A stretch of 52,813 nt of DNA from Pseudomonadota bacterium (GTDB lineage: Bacteria; Pseudomonadota; Gammaproteobacteria; Steroidobacterales; JBCBZW01), in assembly GCA_039193195.1 (NCBI GenBank), contig JBCCWS010000042.1, forward strand, positions 1 to 52,813, in the 5' to 3' direction. Below the pieces are notes generated by a model. That model ran no database searches. It was not told where the DNA came from and worked only from the letters and a program-made list of their open reading frames with translations. The position numbers were made by a program, and so were the translations under genes. Of this stretch, positions 27,411 through 36,504 are shown piece by piece. Every line of letters starts with the position of its first letter. Position 1 is the first letter of the stretch.

Positions 27411-28564
27411 AGTTCCTTGGGCTGATTCTGGCCGGCGTGTTTCGCTACCCCGTGCGCGCAGGCCTCACGCTAGGGTCCCTGTTCGCTGCCTTTTTCCTGT
27501 TTGGCGTTCTGCAGGCGGTTAACACGGCATTCACAGCGGGGGTGGGCATCGACGGCGCAGACCGCATGATCACCACGGGCCGATACTCGATCATCGATTT
27601 GATGCCGGTGTCCCATGAGGCGCGCATCGCCGCCGTCGAGGGTGTCTCAGGCGTCACGCACTCGACTTGGTTCGGCGGCGTCTACCAGGACAAGAGCAAT
27701 TTCTTCGCCAAATTCCCCGTCGACCCGGAGGGATATTTCGAGCTATACGATGAGGCCATCATCAGCGATGAGGCCAAGGCGGCATTTCGCAATCAGCGCA
27801 CCGCAGTGTTGGTCACGCGCGACCTGGCAGAGCGCTACGCCTGGAGCGTTGGTCAGCGAATTCCGATCATTGGTGATATCTGGCGCACGCCGGACAACGA
27901 ACCTTGGTTGTTCGATCTGGTCGGCACCTTCGAGTGGCCCAAGGGCAGCACCAACGGTCCGCTAATGCTCATCAACTACGACTACTTCGACGAAGTGCGC
28001 GGCGATGGTGCACGCGGTCTCGTCGGCTGGTTCATCGCGCGAATGGAGGACCCGCAGGTGGCGGAGGACACGGCAGCGGCGATCGACCAGGTGTTTTTGA
28101 ACAGCGACAACGAAACCAAAACGGCCACGGAGCGAGACTTTCAGCTGAGCTTCGCGCGGCAGCTTGGCAATATCGGTTTGATCGTCTCGGCGATCCTGGG
28201 CGCGGTGTTCTTCACCATCGTGCTGCTCACGGCCAACACGATGGGTCAGTCCGTGCGCGAGCGGACATCCGAGTTCGCTGTGCTCAAGACCTTGGGTTTC
28301 ACCAATGGCGGCGTACTGGCCTTGGTGCTAACGGAGTCCGTGCTCATCGCGCTGATAGGCGGTGGTGCGGGGCTGTTGGTGGCGATGGGCCTCGAGCCGG
28401 CCGTGGCTGGCGCGCTCTCCGGTGTGCTGCCCGGGTTTGCGCTCACTACCCAGTCCGTGCTGCTTGGGCTCGCGCTCACGGTGGCGCTTGGTCTAGGTGT
28501 GGGGCTGCTGCCGTCTCTACGGGCGATGCGCCTGTCGATCGTCGACGCCCTGGGAGGTCGCTAG
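27407..28564 (+). CDS. FtsX/MacB-type ABC permease, first of two
   Basis: A 385-residue permease with one N-terminal membrane helix (about 18-40), a large periplasmic domain (about 45-250, MacB_PCD-like) and three C-terminal helices (about 260-375) of the FtsX domain. The cytoplasmic coupling stretch RERTSEFAVLKTLGFTNGGV is typical. Its ATPase precedes it with a 4-base overlap and the second permease follows 3 bases after its stop, so the pair probably forms a heterodimer. In MacB the ATPase and permease are fused; here they are separate. Confidence 0.9.
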   Translation: MKFLGLILAGVFRYPVRAGLTLGSLFAAFFLFGVLQAVNTAFTAGVGIDGADRMITTGRYSIIDLMPVSHEARIAAVEGVSGVTHSTWFGGVYQDKSNFFAKFPVDPEGYFELYDEAIISDEAKAAFRNQRTAVLVTRDLAERYAWSVGQRIPIIGDIWRTPDNEPWLFDLVGTFEWPKGSTNGPLMLINYDYFDEVRGDGARGLVGWFIARMEDPQVAEDTAAAIDQVFLNSDNETKTATERDFQLSFARQLGNIGLIVSAILGAVFFTIVLLTANTMGQSVRERTSEFAVLKTLGFTNGGVLALVLTESVLIALIGGGAGLLVAMGLEPAVAGALSGVLPGFALTTQSVLLGLALTVALGLGVGLLPSLRAMRLSIVDALGGR

Positions 28565-28566
28565 CG

Positions 28567-29748
28567 ATGAGCAGTCTGCTAGCCGTCGTGTGGATGAACC
28601 TGCGCAGCATTCCCTCGCGCTTCGGATCCTCCATGGTGATCGTGGTGGGCGTCGCCGGGGTGGTTGGGGTGTTGACTGCCCTGTTGTCCCTGGCCGTAGG
28701 CTTTCGCGCCACGATGCAGGGAGCGGGCAGCGACGACCGCGTGCTCGTGCTGCAGAACAGCTCGACTACCGAACTCACCAGTGGGCTGTCGCGTGAAGAG
28801 CTGGATGTGATTTCGAGCGCGCCTGGGGTGGCCCGGGATAGCGACGGACGTCCCCTGGTCAGCGCCGAGGTGCTGGTGGTCGCAGACGTGCCGAAGCGGG
28901 CGAGTGACTCCACGGCCAATCTCTCCGTGCGCGGCGTTGGGGAGAGCGGGCCGCTGTTGCGGGACAGCTTCGAGATCGTCGAAGGACGCATGTTCAACAG
29001 CGGGCGAGCTGAGATGATCGCCGGGCGCTCCGTGGCCGGACAGTTCCAGAGCCTGGCCGTGGGCGATGTGCTCAAGGCCCGCAACTCCAATTGGGAGGTA
29101 GTGGGCATCTTCACCACTGGCGGCGATGCCTTCGAGTCAGAGGTGTGGGTGGACGCCCCCGTCGCCCAGTCCGCGTTTCGCCGTGGCAACAGCTATCAGT
29201 CGGTGCGCGTACAGCTCGAGGATGCGGCGGCCTTCGACGGCTACAAGCAGGCGCTCGACGATGATGATCGCCTGCGCGTGGATGTCTTCCGCGAGTCTGC
29301 CTACTACCGCGAGCAGAGCGAGGCCAACACGGGCCTGTTCATGGTGTTCGGCGTGGTGGTAGGTGCGATCATGGCCTTCGGGGCCATCTTCGGCGCGTTG
29401 AACACGATGTACACGGCCGTCTCCACACGCACGGTAGAGATTGCGACGCTGCGTGCCCTCGGCTTTGGCTCGGGGGCCGTCATCATGTCCGTGATGGTGG
29501 AGGCGCTGGTGCTCGCCCTCTTGGGTGGCCTGCTCGGGGCGGCGATCGCCTACGTGCTGTTCGACGGCTTCACGGTGTCGACCTTGAACAACACCACCTT
29601 CAGCCAGGTGGCCTTCGCCTTTGCAGTGACGCCGCAGCTGCTCGTCACGGGCCTGGTGCTGGCCTTGGGTCTCGGCTTCATCGGCGGCTTCTTGCCGGCG
29701 CTACGGGCGGCCAGCCTGCCCGTGACGGATGCCCTGCGCGAGCGCTAG
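28567..29748 (+). CDS. FtsX/MacB-type ABC permease, second of two
   Basis: A 393-residue permease with the same layout as its neighbour: an N-terminal helix (about 18-40), a periplasmic domain with SREELDVISSAPGVARD and a VVGIF strand, and three C-terminal helices with the coupling stretch STRTVEIATLRALGFGS. The ATG at 28567 follows the preceding stop by two bases; the same frame is open far upstream but that part lies antisense-like over the first permease. The two permeases differ much in sequence, which supports a heterodimeric transporter. Confidence 0.9.
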   Translation: MSSLLAVVWMNLRSIPSRFGSSMVIVVGVAGVVGVLTALLSLAVGFRATMQGAGSDDRVLVLQNSSTTELTSGLSREELDVISSAPGVARDSDGRPLVSAEVLVVADVPKRASDSTANLSVRGVGESGPLLRDSFEIVEGRMFNSGRAEMIAGRSVAGQFQSLAVGDVLKARNSNWEVVGIFTTGGDAFESEVWVDAPVAQSAFRRGNSYQSVRVQLEDAAAFDGYKQALDDDDRLRVDVFRESAYYREQSEANTGLFMVFGVVVGAIMAFGAIFGALNTMYTAVSTRTVEIATLRALGFGSGAVIMSVMVEALVLALLGGLLGAAIAYVLFDGFTVSTLNNTTFSQVAFAFAVTPQLLVTGLVLALGLGFIGGFLPALRAASLPVTDALRER

Positions 29749-29771
29749 CGCTCGCGAGGCTGGCCACGGAC

Positions 29772-30848
29772 GTGTTGGGCGTGCTCGCGGTGCTCGTGCT
29801 GTGGGCAGGGTTCGCCTGGGTGGTCTTCTACGACCTGCGAGACCTGCGGCATCTGCTACGGCTCGCGCGGGCGACGGGTCGGCAGGCTCGTGCCCAGGCC
29901 CCGCCGACAGCAGCCAGCGGGCACCCCAGCGTAGATGTCGTCATCCCGATCTACAACATGGGCGACTCGGTGGGGGAGACGCTGACCTCGATCGAGCGCT
30001 CGAGCTATCCATCCCGTCAGGTGATCGTGGTGGACGATGGATCTACGGACGGGCAGACCTGGCCTGCCGTGCAGGCCCTAGGAGATCGTATCGACGTGCT
30101 CGCGCAGATCGATCACGGCGGCAAGGCGGCGGCTGCCAATCACGGCGCCGGCCTCGGGCAGGGCGATGTGCTGTTGTTCCTGGACGCTGACAGCTACGTC
30201 AGCGAGGACTTCATCGAGCGCACTCTGGCCGTGTTCGATGCGCATCCCGAGGTTGGGGCGATCGACTATGTGCAGCGGGTCTCGAACCCTAAGGAGAGCT
30301 TTTGGACCCGGCAAGCCACCTTTGAGCGGGCCTTGCTGGCGCTGCGACCAGATAACTTCGGAGCCCTGTTCGCGATGCGTCGTGAGATCTTTGAGCGCTT
30401 CCCATTTCGCGAGGGGCTCTCGCCTCAGTTCGATATCAACGCCCGCCTGCGTAGGGCCGGATTGCTGCGCATCGATCCGCAAGCACTCGTGTTCTCTGAG
30501 GAACCGCGAGACCTCGGCTTGACCTTCCGCCGCAAGCGGCGCTGGACCTATGGGTTTCTGGAGGCGCAGGAACGTCAGGGGCATGGCCTGGACTACCACC
30601 TTCTGGTGCCGTTCGCGGACCTCGCGTTTCTCGCCACCTTACCCCTTGCACTGGTCTGGCCGGCGCTCATGCCATTTGCGCCGCTGCTCTACGCCGTGTG
30701 GACAGTGAAGTCGCTAGGGTTGGCGAAACCCCTGGAGCTCTCGCGCCGAGATGCACTCGGCTACGGGGTTTACATGACCGTGGTCAACGCCGCCGTGGCC
30801 GCCGGTACGCTGGCCTTTATGGCTAAGCGACAGGTGGTGTGGCGGTGA
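29772..30848 (+). CDS. Membrane-bound family 2 glycosyltransferase
   Basis: A 358-residue processive-type GT-A enzyme. An N-terminal membrane helix (1-20) is followed by the catalytic domain with VDVVIPIYNMGD, VVDDGSTDG (first Asp motif), FLDADSYVS (DxD) and RRKRRWTYG, the R/Q-x-x-RW-like end motif. Two or three C-terminal helices (about 275-350) complete it. Such enzymes make or modify cell-surface glycans or glycolipids. It starts at GTG 29772, 23 bases after the ABC permease, so it may belong to the same operon. Donor and acceptor are not evident. Confidence 0.85.
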   Translation: MLGVLAVLVLWAGFAWVVFYDLRDLRHLLRLARATGRQARAQAPPTAASGHPSVDVVIPIYNMGDSVGETLTSIERSSYPSRQVIVVDDGSTDGQTWPAVQALGDRIDVLAQIDHGGKAAAANHGAGLGQGDVLLFLDADSYVSEDFIERTLAVFDAHPEVGAIDYVQRVSNPKESFWTRQATFERALLALRPDNFGALFAMRREIFERFPFREGLSPQFDINARLRRAGLLRIDPQALVFSEEPRDLGLTFRRKRRWTYGFLEAQERQGHGLDYHLLVPFADLAFLATLPLALVWPALMPFAPLLYAVWTVKSLGLAKPLELSRRDALGYGVYMTVVNAAVAAGTLAFMAKRQVVWR

Positions 30849-30862
30849 GGCGGGCAGCTGTA

Positions 30863-31303
30863 TCAGGCGATCTGCTCGGCGATCTGCTCGGCGAGGGTGC
30901 GGTAGGCGGTTTCGTCCGCCAGGGGTTGCGACGCCTCCACGGGCCAGGGCGGGCCGCCCCAATTCGGGTCATCTTCGCGTCTCGGGATGATGTGCCAGTG
31001 GACGTGGCCAACGACGTTGCCGAGCAGGGCCTGGTTCATGCGATGGGCCCGACCCACCACGGCTACGGCGCGGGACAAGCGCCGCATGTCCTCGCCGAAG
31101 GCGGCGAACTCGACCGCCGTGAGCGCATCGATGGTGTCCTCGTGGCGGTCGAAGATCAGCACGGCGCGGCCACGGTATCGTTGATCGACGTTGAGGATGG
31201 CGAGGCCGCTGCGCAGGCGAGCGATGGCTGCGGGGTGGTCCATGCCCTGGCGAAGCAGCTCGCAGAAGGGGCAGGGCTCGGCTGGGTCGATGCGGGCGCT
31301 CAT
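30863..31303 (-). CDS. HIT-family nucleotide hydrolase
   Basis: A 146-residue histidine-triad protein. The catalytic motif His100-x-His102-x-His104 lies in GHVHWHIIPR. Members hydrolyse or transfer nucleotides at alpha-phosphates (AMP-lysine, Ap4A, or galactose-1-P uridyl relatives). The N-terminal CPFCELL pair of Cys could bind zinc with distant residues. The C-terminus ends in a short repeat of AEQI. The gene converges on the glycosyltransferase and is divergent from the sulfotransferase-like gene, 29 bases away. Confidence 0.88.
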   Translation of the reverse strand: MSARIDPAEPCPFCELLRQGMDHPAAIARLRSGLAILNVDQRYRGRAVLIFDRHEDTIDALTAVEFAAFGEDMRRLSRAVAVVGRAHRMNQALLGNVVGHVHWHIIPRREDDPNWGGPPWPVEASQPLADETAYRTLAEQIAEQIA

Positions 31304-31332
31304 CGGGCGACCCTAGCACGGCGGGGACGATC

Positions 31333-32613
31333 ATGAGCGCGCGCGTCGAGGGACGTTTCGAGCAAGTGTTCGTGCTGTGCACGGGGCGCTGTGGGTCGCT
31401 CACCTTCGCCCACGCCTGCGAGCGTTCTATCGACAACTACACGAGCGGTCACGAGACGCGCCTCGCGCAGGCGGGTGCGCAGCGACTCGCCTATGCGCCG
31501 GGCCATATCGAAGTCGACAACCGCCTGAGCTTCTTTCTCGGTCGTCTGCACGAGCGCTTCGGGGATGCGGCCTGCTACGTCCACCTGCAGCGCGATCGCC
31601 ACGCTACCGCGCGCAGCTATGCGAGGCGCCGTGCCCTGGGGTTTTTGCTGCACGCGTGGACGCGGGGGGTGTACGTGGGTCTTGATGATAGGCCCGACTT
31701 TGAGGCAATGGCGTTGGACTTGGTGGACACCGTCAACGGCAACATCAGGCATTTTCTTCGCGACAAAGCACATCACCTTAAGGTGCACCTGGAAAACGCG
31801 ACCGAGGACTTCCGCCGCTTTCGCGAGCGAATCGGCGCCGTCGGCGCTGAGGCGCTGGGGGACGACGCCTGGACCCGGCCACTGAACGCCTCCATGGCCA
31901 CGAGCGCGGCGGCGGTCATGCCGCCGGCGGATCGTCCTCGCGTCGTGCCCGCTTTTGCGGCCAACAAACCGCTGCCGGATGGGGTGCGTGCACTCATGGC
32001 GCAACGCTTAGCAGGACATAGCTCGCCCATCTCGGTGACGGGACGAGAGCGCAGTCTCGATGCACAGCTGGAGGCCATCCGCGCGGACTTCGATGGTGCA
32101 TCGGCGCTTTGCCTGCGGGTAGCGGAGCTGGTGGTCCACCTGCGTCGCGGGGTGGATTTAGATGCCACGCGAGGTGCCCTGTTCGCATTGACGCTACACC
32201 CGGAGACGGGTGATTTCTTGGCGCGTGAGCTGAGCTTGCGCTGGCTGGTCTCGGTGCTCGACAGCTACGCCGACCATGCGCCCCTTGGCCACGCGGCCGG
32301 TGCGCTGGGCCTGTCGGTGCTCGTGAACGCTGTCAAGCTGGCGGAAACGGAGCGCCTCATCGTGGGCGATCCCGCGCACGACGAGAGCCGTCGCGCGCAG
32401 CTCGCGGCGCGCTTCCCAACGCCGCTGTTTGGTGGCGTCAACGCCTTTCGCCTCGAGTCCGGCGATATGGTGCGCAATCTCTTCGAGCGCCTGGAGACGG
32501 TGCTCCAGGACGAGCCCTTCCTCATTGCCGCCTGTGAGCGCGTGCGCCGTGAGCTGCGCGAGCAACCGAACCTACTGAGCCGCCTGTCGGTTTACCATCC
32601 AGCGTTGTTCTAG
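31333..32613 (+). CDS. Sulfotransferase-like P-loop protein
   Basis: A 426-residue protein. Residues 12-25 (VFVLCTGRCGSLTF) match the 5'-phosphosulfate-binding loop of sulfotransferases, TGRxGS-type. A second plausible element is the VHLQRDRHATARSYARR stretch (about 84-100), at the place of the 3'-phosphate-binding Arg/Ser. The C-terminal half (about 240-426) is helical, with no domain I recognise. The acceptor is unknown and catalytic activity is not shown. The stop overlaps that of the convergent GMC gene by 4 bases. ATG 31333 has weak Shine-Dalgarno support. Confidence 0.6.
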   Translation: MSARVEGRFEQVFVLCTGRCGSLTFAHACERSIDNYTSGHETRLAQAGAQRLAYAPGHIEVDNRLSFFLGRLHERFGDAACYVHLQRDRHATARSYARRRALGFLLHAWTRGVYVGLDDRPDFEAMALDLVDTVNGNIRHFLRDKAHHLKVHLENATEDFRRFRERIGAVGAEALGDDAWTRPLNASMATSAAAVMPPADRPRVVPAFAANKPLPDGVRALMAQRLAGHSSPISVTGRERSLDAQLEAIRADFDGASALCLRVAELVVHLRRGVDLDATRGALFALTLHPETGDFLARELSLRWLVSVLDSYADHAPLGHAAGALGLSVLVNAVKLAETERLIVGDPAHDESRRAQLAARFPTPLFGGVNAFRLESGDMVRNLFERLETVLQDEPFLIAACERVRRELREQPNLLSRLSVYHPALF

Positions 32614-34280
32614 ATCTCCCCGGCGCGCGCGGCCTTGGTCATGTGTTCGGCAGCGCGGAAGGCGAGCGCCTGAATGGTCATGGTCGGTTGCCCGCGGCCT
32701 GAGGTGACGAAGTTGCTGCCGTCGACTACGAAGAGGTTGTTCACCTCGTGGGCGCGGTGGTAGCGGTCGACCACGGAGCGGTCAGGGTCGTCGCCCATGC
32801 GGCAGGTGCCGAGCAGGTGCGGGCCGCCCGTGGAAGGGCGTACCTCGTCGCGCCACAGGCGCTGCGCTCCGGCTGCTTCCAGGATGGCAACGGACTGGTC
32901 CTGCATGAAGCGTGCGGTGGCCAGATCGTCCGGGTGATCCTCGTAGGTGACGCGCACCGCGGGGCGGCCGAAGACGTCCTTTAGCTCTGGGTCGAGACTG
33001 ATGCTGTTGCGCTCCATTGCCAGCGAGGTGCAGTTGCCAAGCACGCTCATGTTGCGGGTGAAGTAGCGCTCCAGCAGACGCTTGTACTCGGCCCCCCAGG
33101 TGGGCAGGCCCGGAGCGATGCCGCCCATGGCGAAGAGGATAGGCCAGGAGTTTACGAGAGGGCGAGCGTCGATGCCGCCGCCGCCGTAGAAGCCGCGCTT
33201 GGGGTCCGTCTCGTAGAAGTCGTGAACGATGCGCGTGCACTGAACACTTTTGAACTCGTTGAGTGGCTCCTCGAACCAGGCGTGGGTGGCGGAGTGGGCG
33301 TTGAACATCAGGTTCTTACCGACCATGCCGCTGCCGTTGGCCATGCCGTCGGGGTGCTGGGCGCTCTGCGAGAGTAGGAGTAGGCGAGCGGACTCGGCGC
33401 CGTTGGCGCTCAGCACCGCGGCGCGCGTGCGCTGGGCTTGCTCGACGCCGTTCTCGTCCAGGTACACCACATCGCGGATGCGCCCGCGCTCGTCGTGCTC
33501 CAGGCGCATCACGGTGCAGCCCGTGCGGATCTCGCAGCGGCCCGTGGCCTCCGCTTGGGGAATCATGGCGGCTAGGGTGGAGGACTTGGCGTTCATCTCG
33601 CAGCCAAAGCCCAGACAGAAGCCGCAGTGAATGCAGGCGGGTCGGCCGTTGTGAGGCTTGGAGAGGATGGCCATGGGAGCAACCTGAGGATGCAGGCCCA
33701 AGGCCTTCGCGCCGCGTTCCAGGATGGCGCCCGAGGATTTGAGCGGCAGGGGCGGCACGGGGTACGGCCGGGAGCGTGGCGGGTCGAAGGGCCCCGGCGC
33801 GCCGGACACACCGATCTCCCAATCCACGCGCGTGTAGTACGGTTCGAGCTCCTCGTAGGTGAGGGGCCAGTCGGCGAAGGTGGTGCCTTCGATCTCGCCG
33901 AGCAGTGACCTTTCCTTGAAGTCGACCGGGCGGAAACGCCAGTAGTTGCCCGTGAAGTGCACGCTGGAGCCGCCGACTCCGGCGGCGTACCAAGCCGGAG
34001 GCAAGCCGGCGCCTTGCGGTGGCACTTCGGCATTCTGCTCCGGACGGGCGCGGAAAGTCTGCGGGTGCTCCGCCGGGTCGAGCGACAGTTCTCCTTGGAA
34101 CACCACCCCGATCTCGTCGTGCGTGAAGTCATGGGCCCTGCGGTAGGGGCCCTGCTCGAGCACCACCACGTTGAAGCCGGCCACGGAAAGCTCTCGTGCC
34201 ATCACACCGCCGGCAGCGCCGGAGCCGATTACGACGAAGTCCACAGCCTCGCGGGTCGGATAGGTGGGACTACCGGCCAT
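32610..34280 (-). CDS. GMC-family oxidoreductase (gluconate 2-dehydrogenase large-subunit type)
   Basis: A 556-residue FAD enzyme. The dinucleotide-binding motif GSGAAGG is at 19-25. A Cys-rich segment CIHCGFCLGFGC, typical of the membrane-linked sugar/alcohol dehydrogenase branch, lies near residue 210. The C-terminal GMC signature has HLLGTCRMG (active-site region) and FVTSGRGQPTMTIQALA. I chose ATG 34280, which overlaps the stop of the small-subunit gene by 11 bases, over the longer frame to 34346 because homology begins near VDFVVIGSG. With the Tat-exported partner it probably works in the periplasm; no cytochrome c subunit gene is next to it. The substrate is unknown. Confidence 0.9.
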   Translation of the reverse strand: MAGSPTYPTREAVDFVVIGSGAAGGVMARELSVAGFNVVVLEQGPYRRAHDFTHDEIGVVFQGELSLDPAEHPQTFRARPEQNAEVPPQGAGLPPAWYAAGVGGSSVHFTGNYWRFRPVDFKERSLLGEIEGTTFADWPLTYEELEPYYTRVDWEIGVSGAPGPFDPPRSRPYPVPPLPLKSSGAILERGAKALGLHPQVAPMAILSKPHNGRPACIHCGFCLGFGCEMNAKSSTLAAMIPQAEATGRCEIRTGCTVMRLEHDERGRIRDVVYLDENGVEQAQRTRAAVLSANGAESARLLLLSQSAQHPDGMANGSGMVGKNLMFNAHSATHAWFEEPLNEFKSVQCTRIVHDFYETDPKRGFYGGGGIDARPLVNSWPILFAMGGIAPGLPTWGAEYKRLLERYFTRNMSVLGNCTSLAMERNSISLDPELKDVFGRPAVRVTYEDHPDDLATARFMQDQSVAILEAAGAQRLWRDEVRPSTGGPHLLGTCRMGDDPDRSVVDRYHRAHEVNNLFVVDGSNFVTSGRGQPTMTIQALAFRAAEHMTKAARAGEI

Positions 34281-34896
34281 GGCGTTGAGGCTCGCTGTGC
34301 TGCCTCGGCGCGGGCGCGGCGGCCCTGGCCTCGTGGTGGCCAGCATCGTAGTGACCGAAGGGCGGGAACCAGACGTGGCGATGATCGAAGCCGATCAGTG
34401 CCCAGCCAAGGCGGTTGCGGTTGCCGCCGTAACTCGGCAGGGCGAAGCAGCCGCACAGGGTCATGAAGCGAAGTGTCTGGAAGAGAGGACCCGCTTCGAT
34501 CTCGCCGAGCAGCGCGTCCTGCGCCTCGCCATCCAGAAGGTGAAAGTGCTGGGCGCCGTAGCGTTCAGTCACCGTGGCGTTGAGGTCTGCTAGCGCTGGC
34601 CTGAGCATCTGCTCGACGCCTTCCATCCAGCCGCCGATGGCGGTATCGATGTAGTAGATGACGCCGATTTCGCGCGCCCCTGGCGTGTCCGTGGTCGGCA
34701 CGATGCGGGCGGCGATGGCCTCGAAGTCCTTGGCCTCCGCGGTGCCGAGGTGTTGGAAGGGCCTTTGCGAATCCCGAGCCGCCGCCGCCTGCTCGGCGGC
34801 CTTTAGCGCGAGGGGCCACTGGGCGGCAAGCCAGCTCGCGCTGACCGCGCCGGTGCCGGTGTGCAGGAAGCGACGCCGGGACTGGTCCGTTTGCAT
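34270..34896 (-). CDS. Gluconate 2-dehydrogenase subunit 3-family protein, Tat-exported
   Basis: A 208-residue small subunit. The N-terminus has a twin-arginine signal (SRRRFLHTG, then a hydrophobic Ala-rich stretch to about residue 35). The body holds family marks such as FEAIAARIVPTTDTPGAREIGV near residues 58-80 and GWALIGFD towards the end. Such subunits escort the GMC large subunit through the Tat pathway and are needed for activity. It precedes and overlaps the GMC gene, so the two are translated together. It is divergent from the ECF sigma operon, 122 bases away. Confidence 0.87.
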   Translation of the reverse strand: MQTDQSRRRFLHTGTGAVSASWLAAQWPLALKAAEQAAAARDSQRPFQHLGTAEAKDFEAIAARIVPTTDTPGAREIGVIYYIDTAIGGWMEGVEQMLRPALADLNATVTERYGAQHFHLLDGEAQDALLGEIEAGPLFQTLRFMTLCGCFALPSYGGNRNRLGWALIGFDHRHVWFPPFGHYDAGHHEARAAAPAPRQHSEPQRHGR

Positions 34897-35018
34897 CAGG
34901 GAAGATCCGTCGTAGTTTTGGGCCTATAAGATCAACTTAACTGGGCCCAGGGGCCTTGAGAAGAGCCAATCCGCCCCCCGGTGCTAACCAGGCGCCCGTT
35001 CGTTGCATCGAAGGCTCC

Positions 35019-35615
35019 ATGGAACAGCCAGAAGCCCAACTTGCCCGCCGTGCCGCTGAGGGCGACGAGCATGCCTTCCGCATGCTGGTGAATGGGCACG
35101 CTCCGCGCGTCTACCAGGTGTGCCTTCGCATCACGGGCGACGCACACCGGGCGGAGGACGCCATGCAAGAGGCGTTTTTGAGTGCACACAAGGCCTTAGG
35201 CGCCTTCGAGGAGCGCAGCCGCTTCTCCACCTGGCTGCATCGGATTGCCGTCAACGCGGCGCTCCAACTGGTGCGGCGCGAGCGCACGTGGGACGAGCGG
35301 CGCGCGCAACCGATACCGGTGGCCGACAGCGTAGCGCTCGACCCCTTGGACACGGTGGCGGCTGAGGGGGTGGCGGACCCTGAGCGTGAGGCGGCGAGCG
35401 AGCTCGCCGGTGAGGCGACGGCGCGGGCCCTGCACCAGCTCTCTGGCCTGGAACGCCTCGCCTTCGTGCTTCGCCACTTCGAGCAGATGGCCGTGCGCGA
35501 GGTGGCTGAACAGCTGGCTGTCAGCGAGAGCTCGGTCAAGCAAGCGGTGTTGCGCGCAGTGCGTAAGCTCCGCGTCTCGCTCGCGGACCACCAGGAGTTG
35601 GCGAGCCATGCCTGA
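35019..35615 (+). CDS. ECF-type RNA polymerase sigma factor
   Basis: A 198-residue sigma-70-family factor of RpoE-like ECF type. Region 2 (about 10-85) has the core-binding and -10 recognition stretch ITGDAHRAEDAMQEAFLSA and FSTWLHRIAVNAAL. Region 4 (about 135-190) has the helix-turn-helix MAVREVAEQLAVSESSVKQA. Regions 1.1 and 3 are missing, as in all ECF factors. The linker between them (about 90-125) is unusually long. ATG 35019 is set by GAAGG at 35010-35014. The next gene starts 8 bases before the stop and looks like its membrane anti-sigma factor. Its targets are unknown; such operons usually autoregulate. Confidence 0.92.
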   Translation: MEQPEAQLARRAAEGDEHAFRMLVNGHAPRVYQVCLRITGDAHRAEDAMQEAFLSAHKALGAFEERSRFSTWLHRIAVNAALQLVRRERTWDERRAQPIPVADSVALDPLDTVAAEGVADPEREAASELAGEATARALHQLSGLERLAFVLRHFEQMAVREVAEQLAVSESSVKQAVLRAVRKLRVSLADHQELASHA

Positions 35616-36504
35616 TCAACCTAATCCAAACGGTCCCGCAATGGACGACGATCTCATTCTCTACTTTTACGATGAACTCCCGCCGGAGCGTAGACAGCAG
35701 GTGCGCGCGCAGCTGCTCGATCCGGGTCTGCGGGCGCGCTACGACGCCCTCTGCGCCGATCTCGGCACGGTTGAGCAGCGCTGGGAGTCGCACGATCGCG
35801 CACAGGTACCCGAGGACATCGCGAGCCGTGCATGGGACAGCGTCGCGGCCAAGCTACCGCCGACGTCGGCACCTGCGCCGAGCGAGGCTGCCACCTACGT
35901 GCCCCCAGCCGGCACGGAAGCGCCGCGCCAGGCGCTATGGATGGCGCTCGCCGCGAGCCTGCTCGTGGCCGTGGCCACAGTGTCCTTCCAAGCAGGCCAG
36001 CGCAGCGCCCTTCGGGCGCCTTCCGGGGCGGTGGCCACGGCTTCACCGGAGAGCGCCTCGAGCGCTCCCAGCGTCGATCCGCAGGTGCGCGAGCGGGTCT
36101 TGCTCGCCCAGGTACAACGCCACCTAGGGGCGAGTGAGCGCTTGTTGGTGGATGTCTCTAATGCGTCGGCTCTGCAGGCGAGTGCCCTAGGGGGCACGCT
36201 GGGCATGACTGACGAGGCCCTGGAGGCCGAGCGCCAATGGGCGCGCACGCTGCTCACAGCGAACCGGTTGTATCGCTTTGCTGCCGAGCGGGCGGGCCAG
36301 GAGCGGCTTAGCAATCTGCTAGGTGACTTGGAACCTATTCTAATCGATTTGGCCAATGGTCGAGGTGGCGCGTCGCCGCAGTACGTGGACGCACTGCGAG
36401 AGAGCATTGCGACGCGCGAGCTGCTGCCGCGCGTGCGGGCGCAGCAAGCGGACGGCGCGCGTGCCCTCTCACCCATCGAATTCTCGCAGGAGGAAGCATC
36501 ATGA
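35608..36504 (+). CDS. Single-pass membrane protein, probable anti-sigma factor
   Basis: A 298-residue protein. Residues 12-60 (DDDLILYFYDELPPERRQ and on) resemble the cytoplasmic sigma-binding segment of anti-sigma factors, although the zinc HxxxCxxC motif is absent. One membrane helix sits at about 109-129. The C-terminal 165 residues would be periplasmic and are helical, rich in Leu, Ala and Arg. The position directly after the sigma gene, with an 8-base overlap, supports the role; direct evidence from motifs is weak. It overlaps the next gene by 4 bases. An alternative start is ATG 35641. Confidence 0.65.
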   Translation: MPDQPNPNGPAMDDDLILYFYDELPPERRQQVRAQLLDPGLRARYDALCADLGTVEQRWESHDRAQVPEDIASRAWDSVAAKLPPTSAPAPSEAATYVPPAGTEAPRQALWMALAASLLVAVATVSFQAGQRSALRAPSGAVATASPESASSAPSVDPQVRERVLLAQVQRHLGASERLLVDVSNASALQASALGGTLGMTDEALEAERQWARTLLTANRLYRFAAERAGQERLSNLLGDLEPILIDLANGRGGASPQYVDALRESIATRELLPRVRAQQADGARALSPIEFSQEEAS

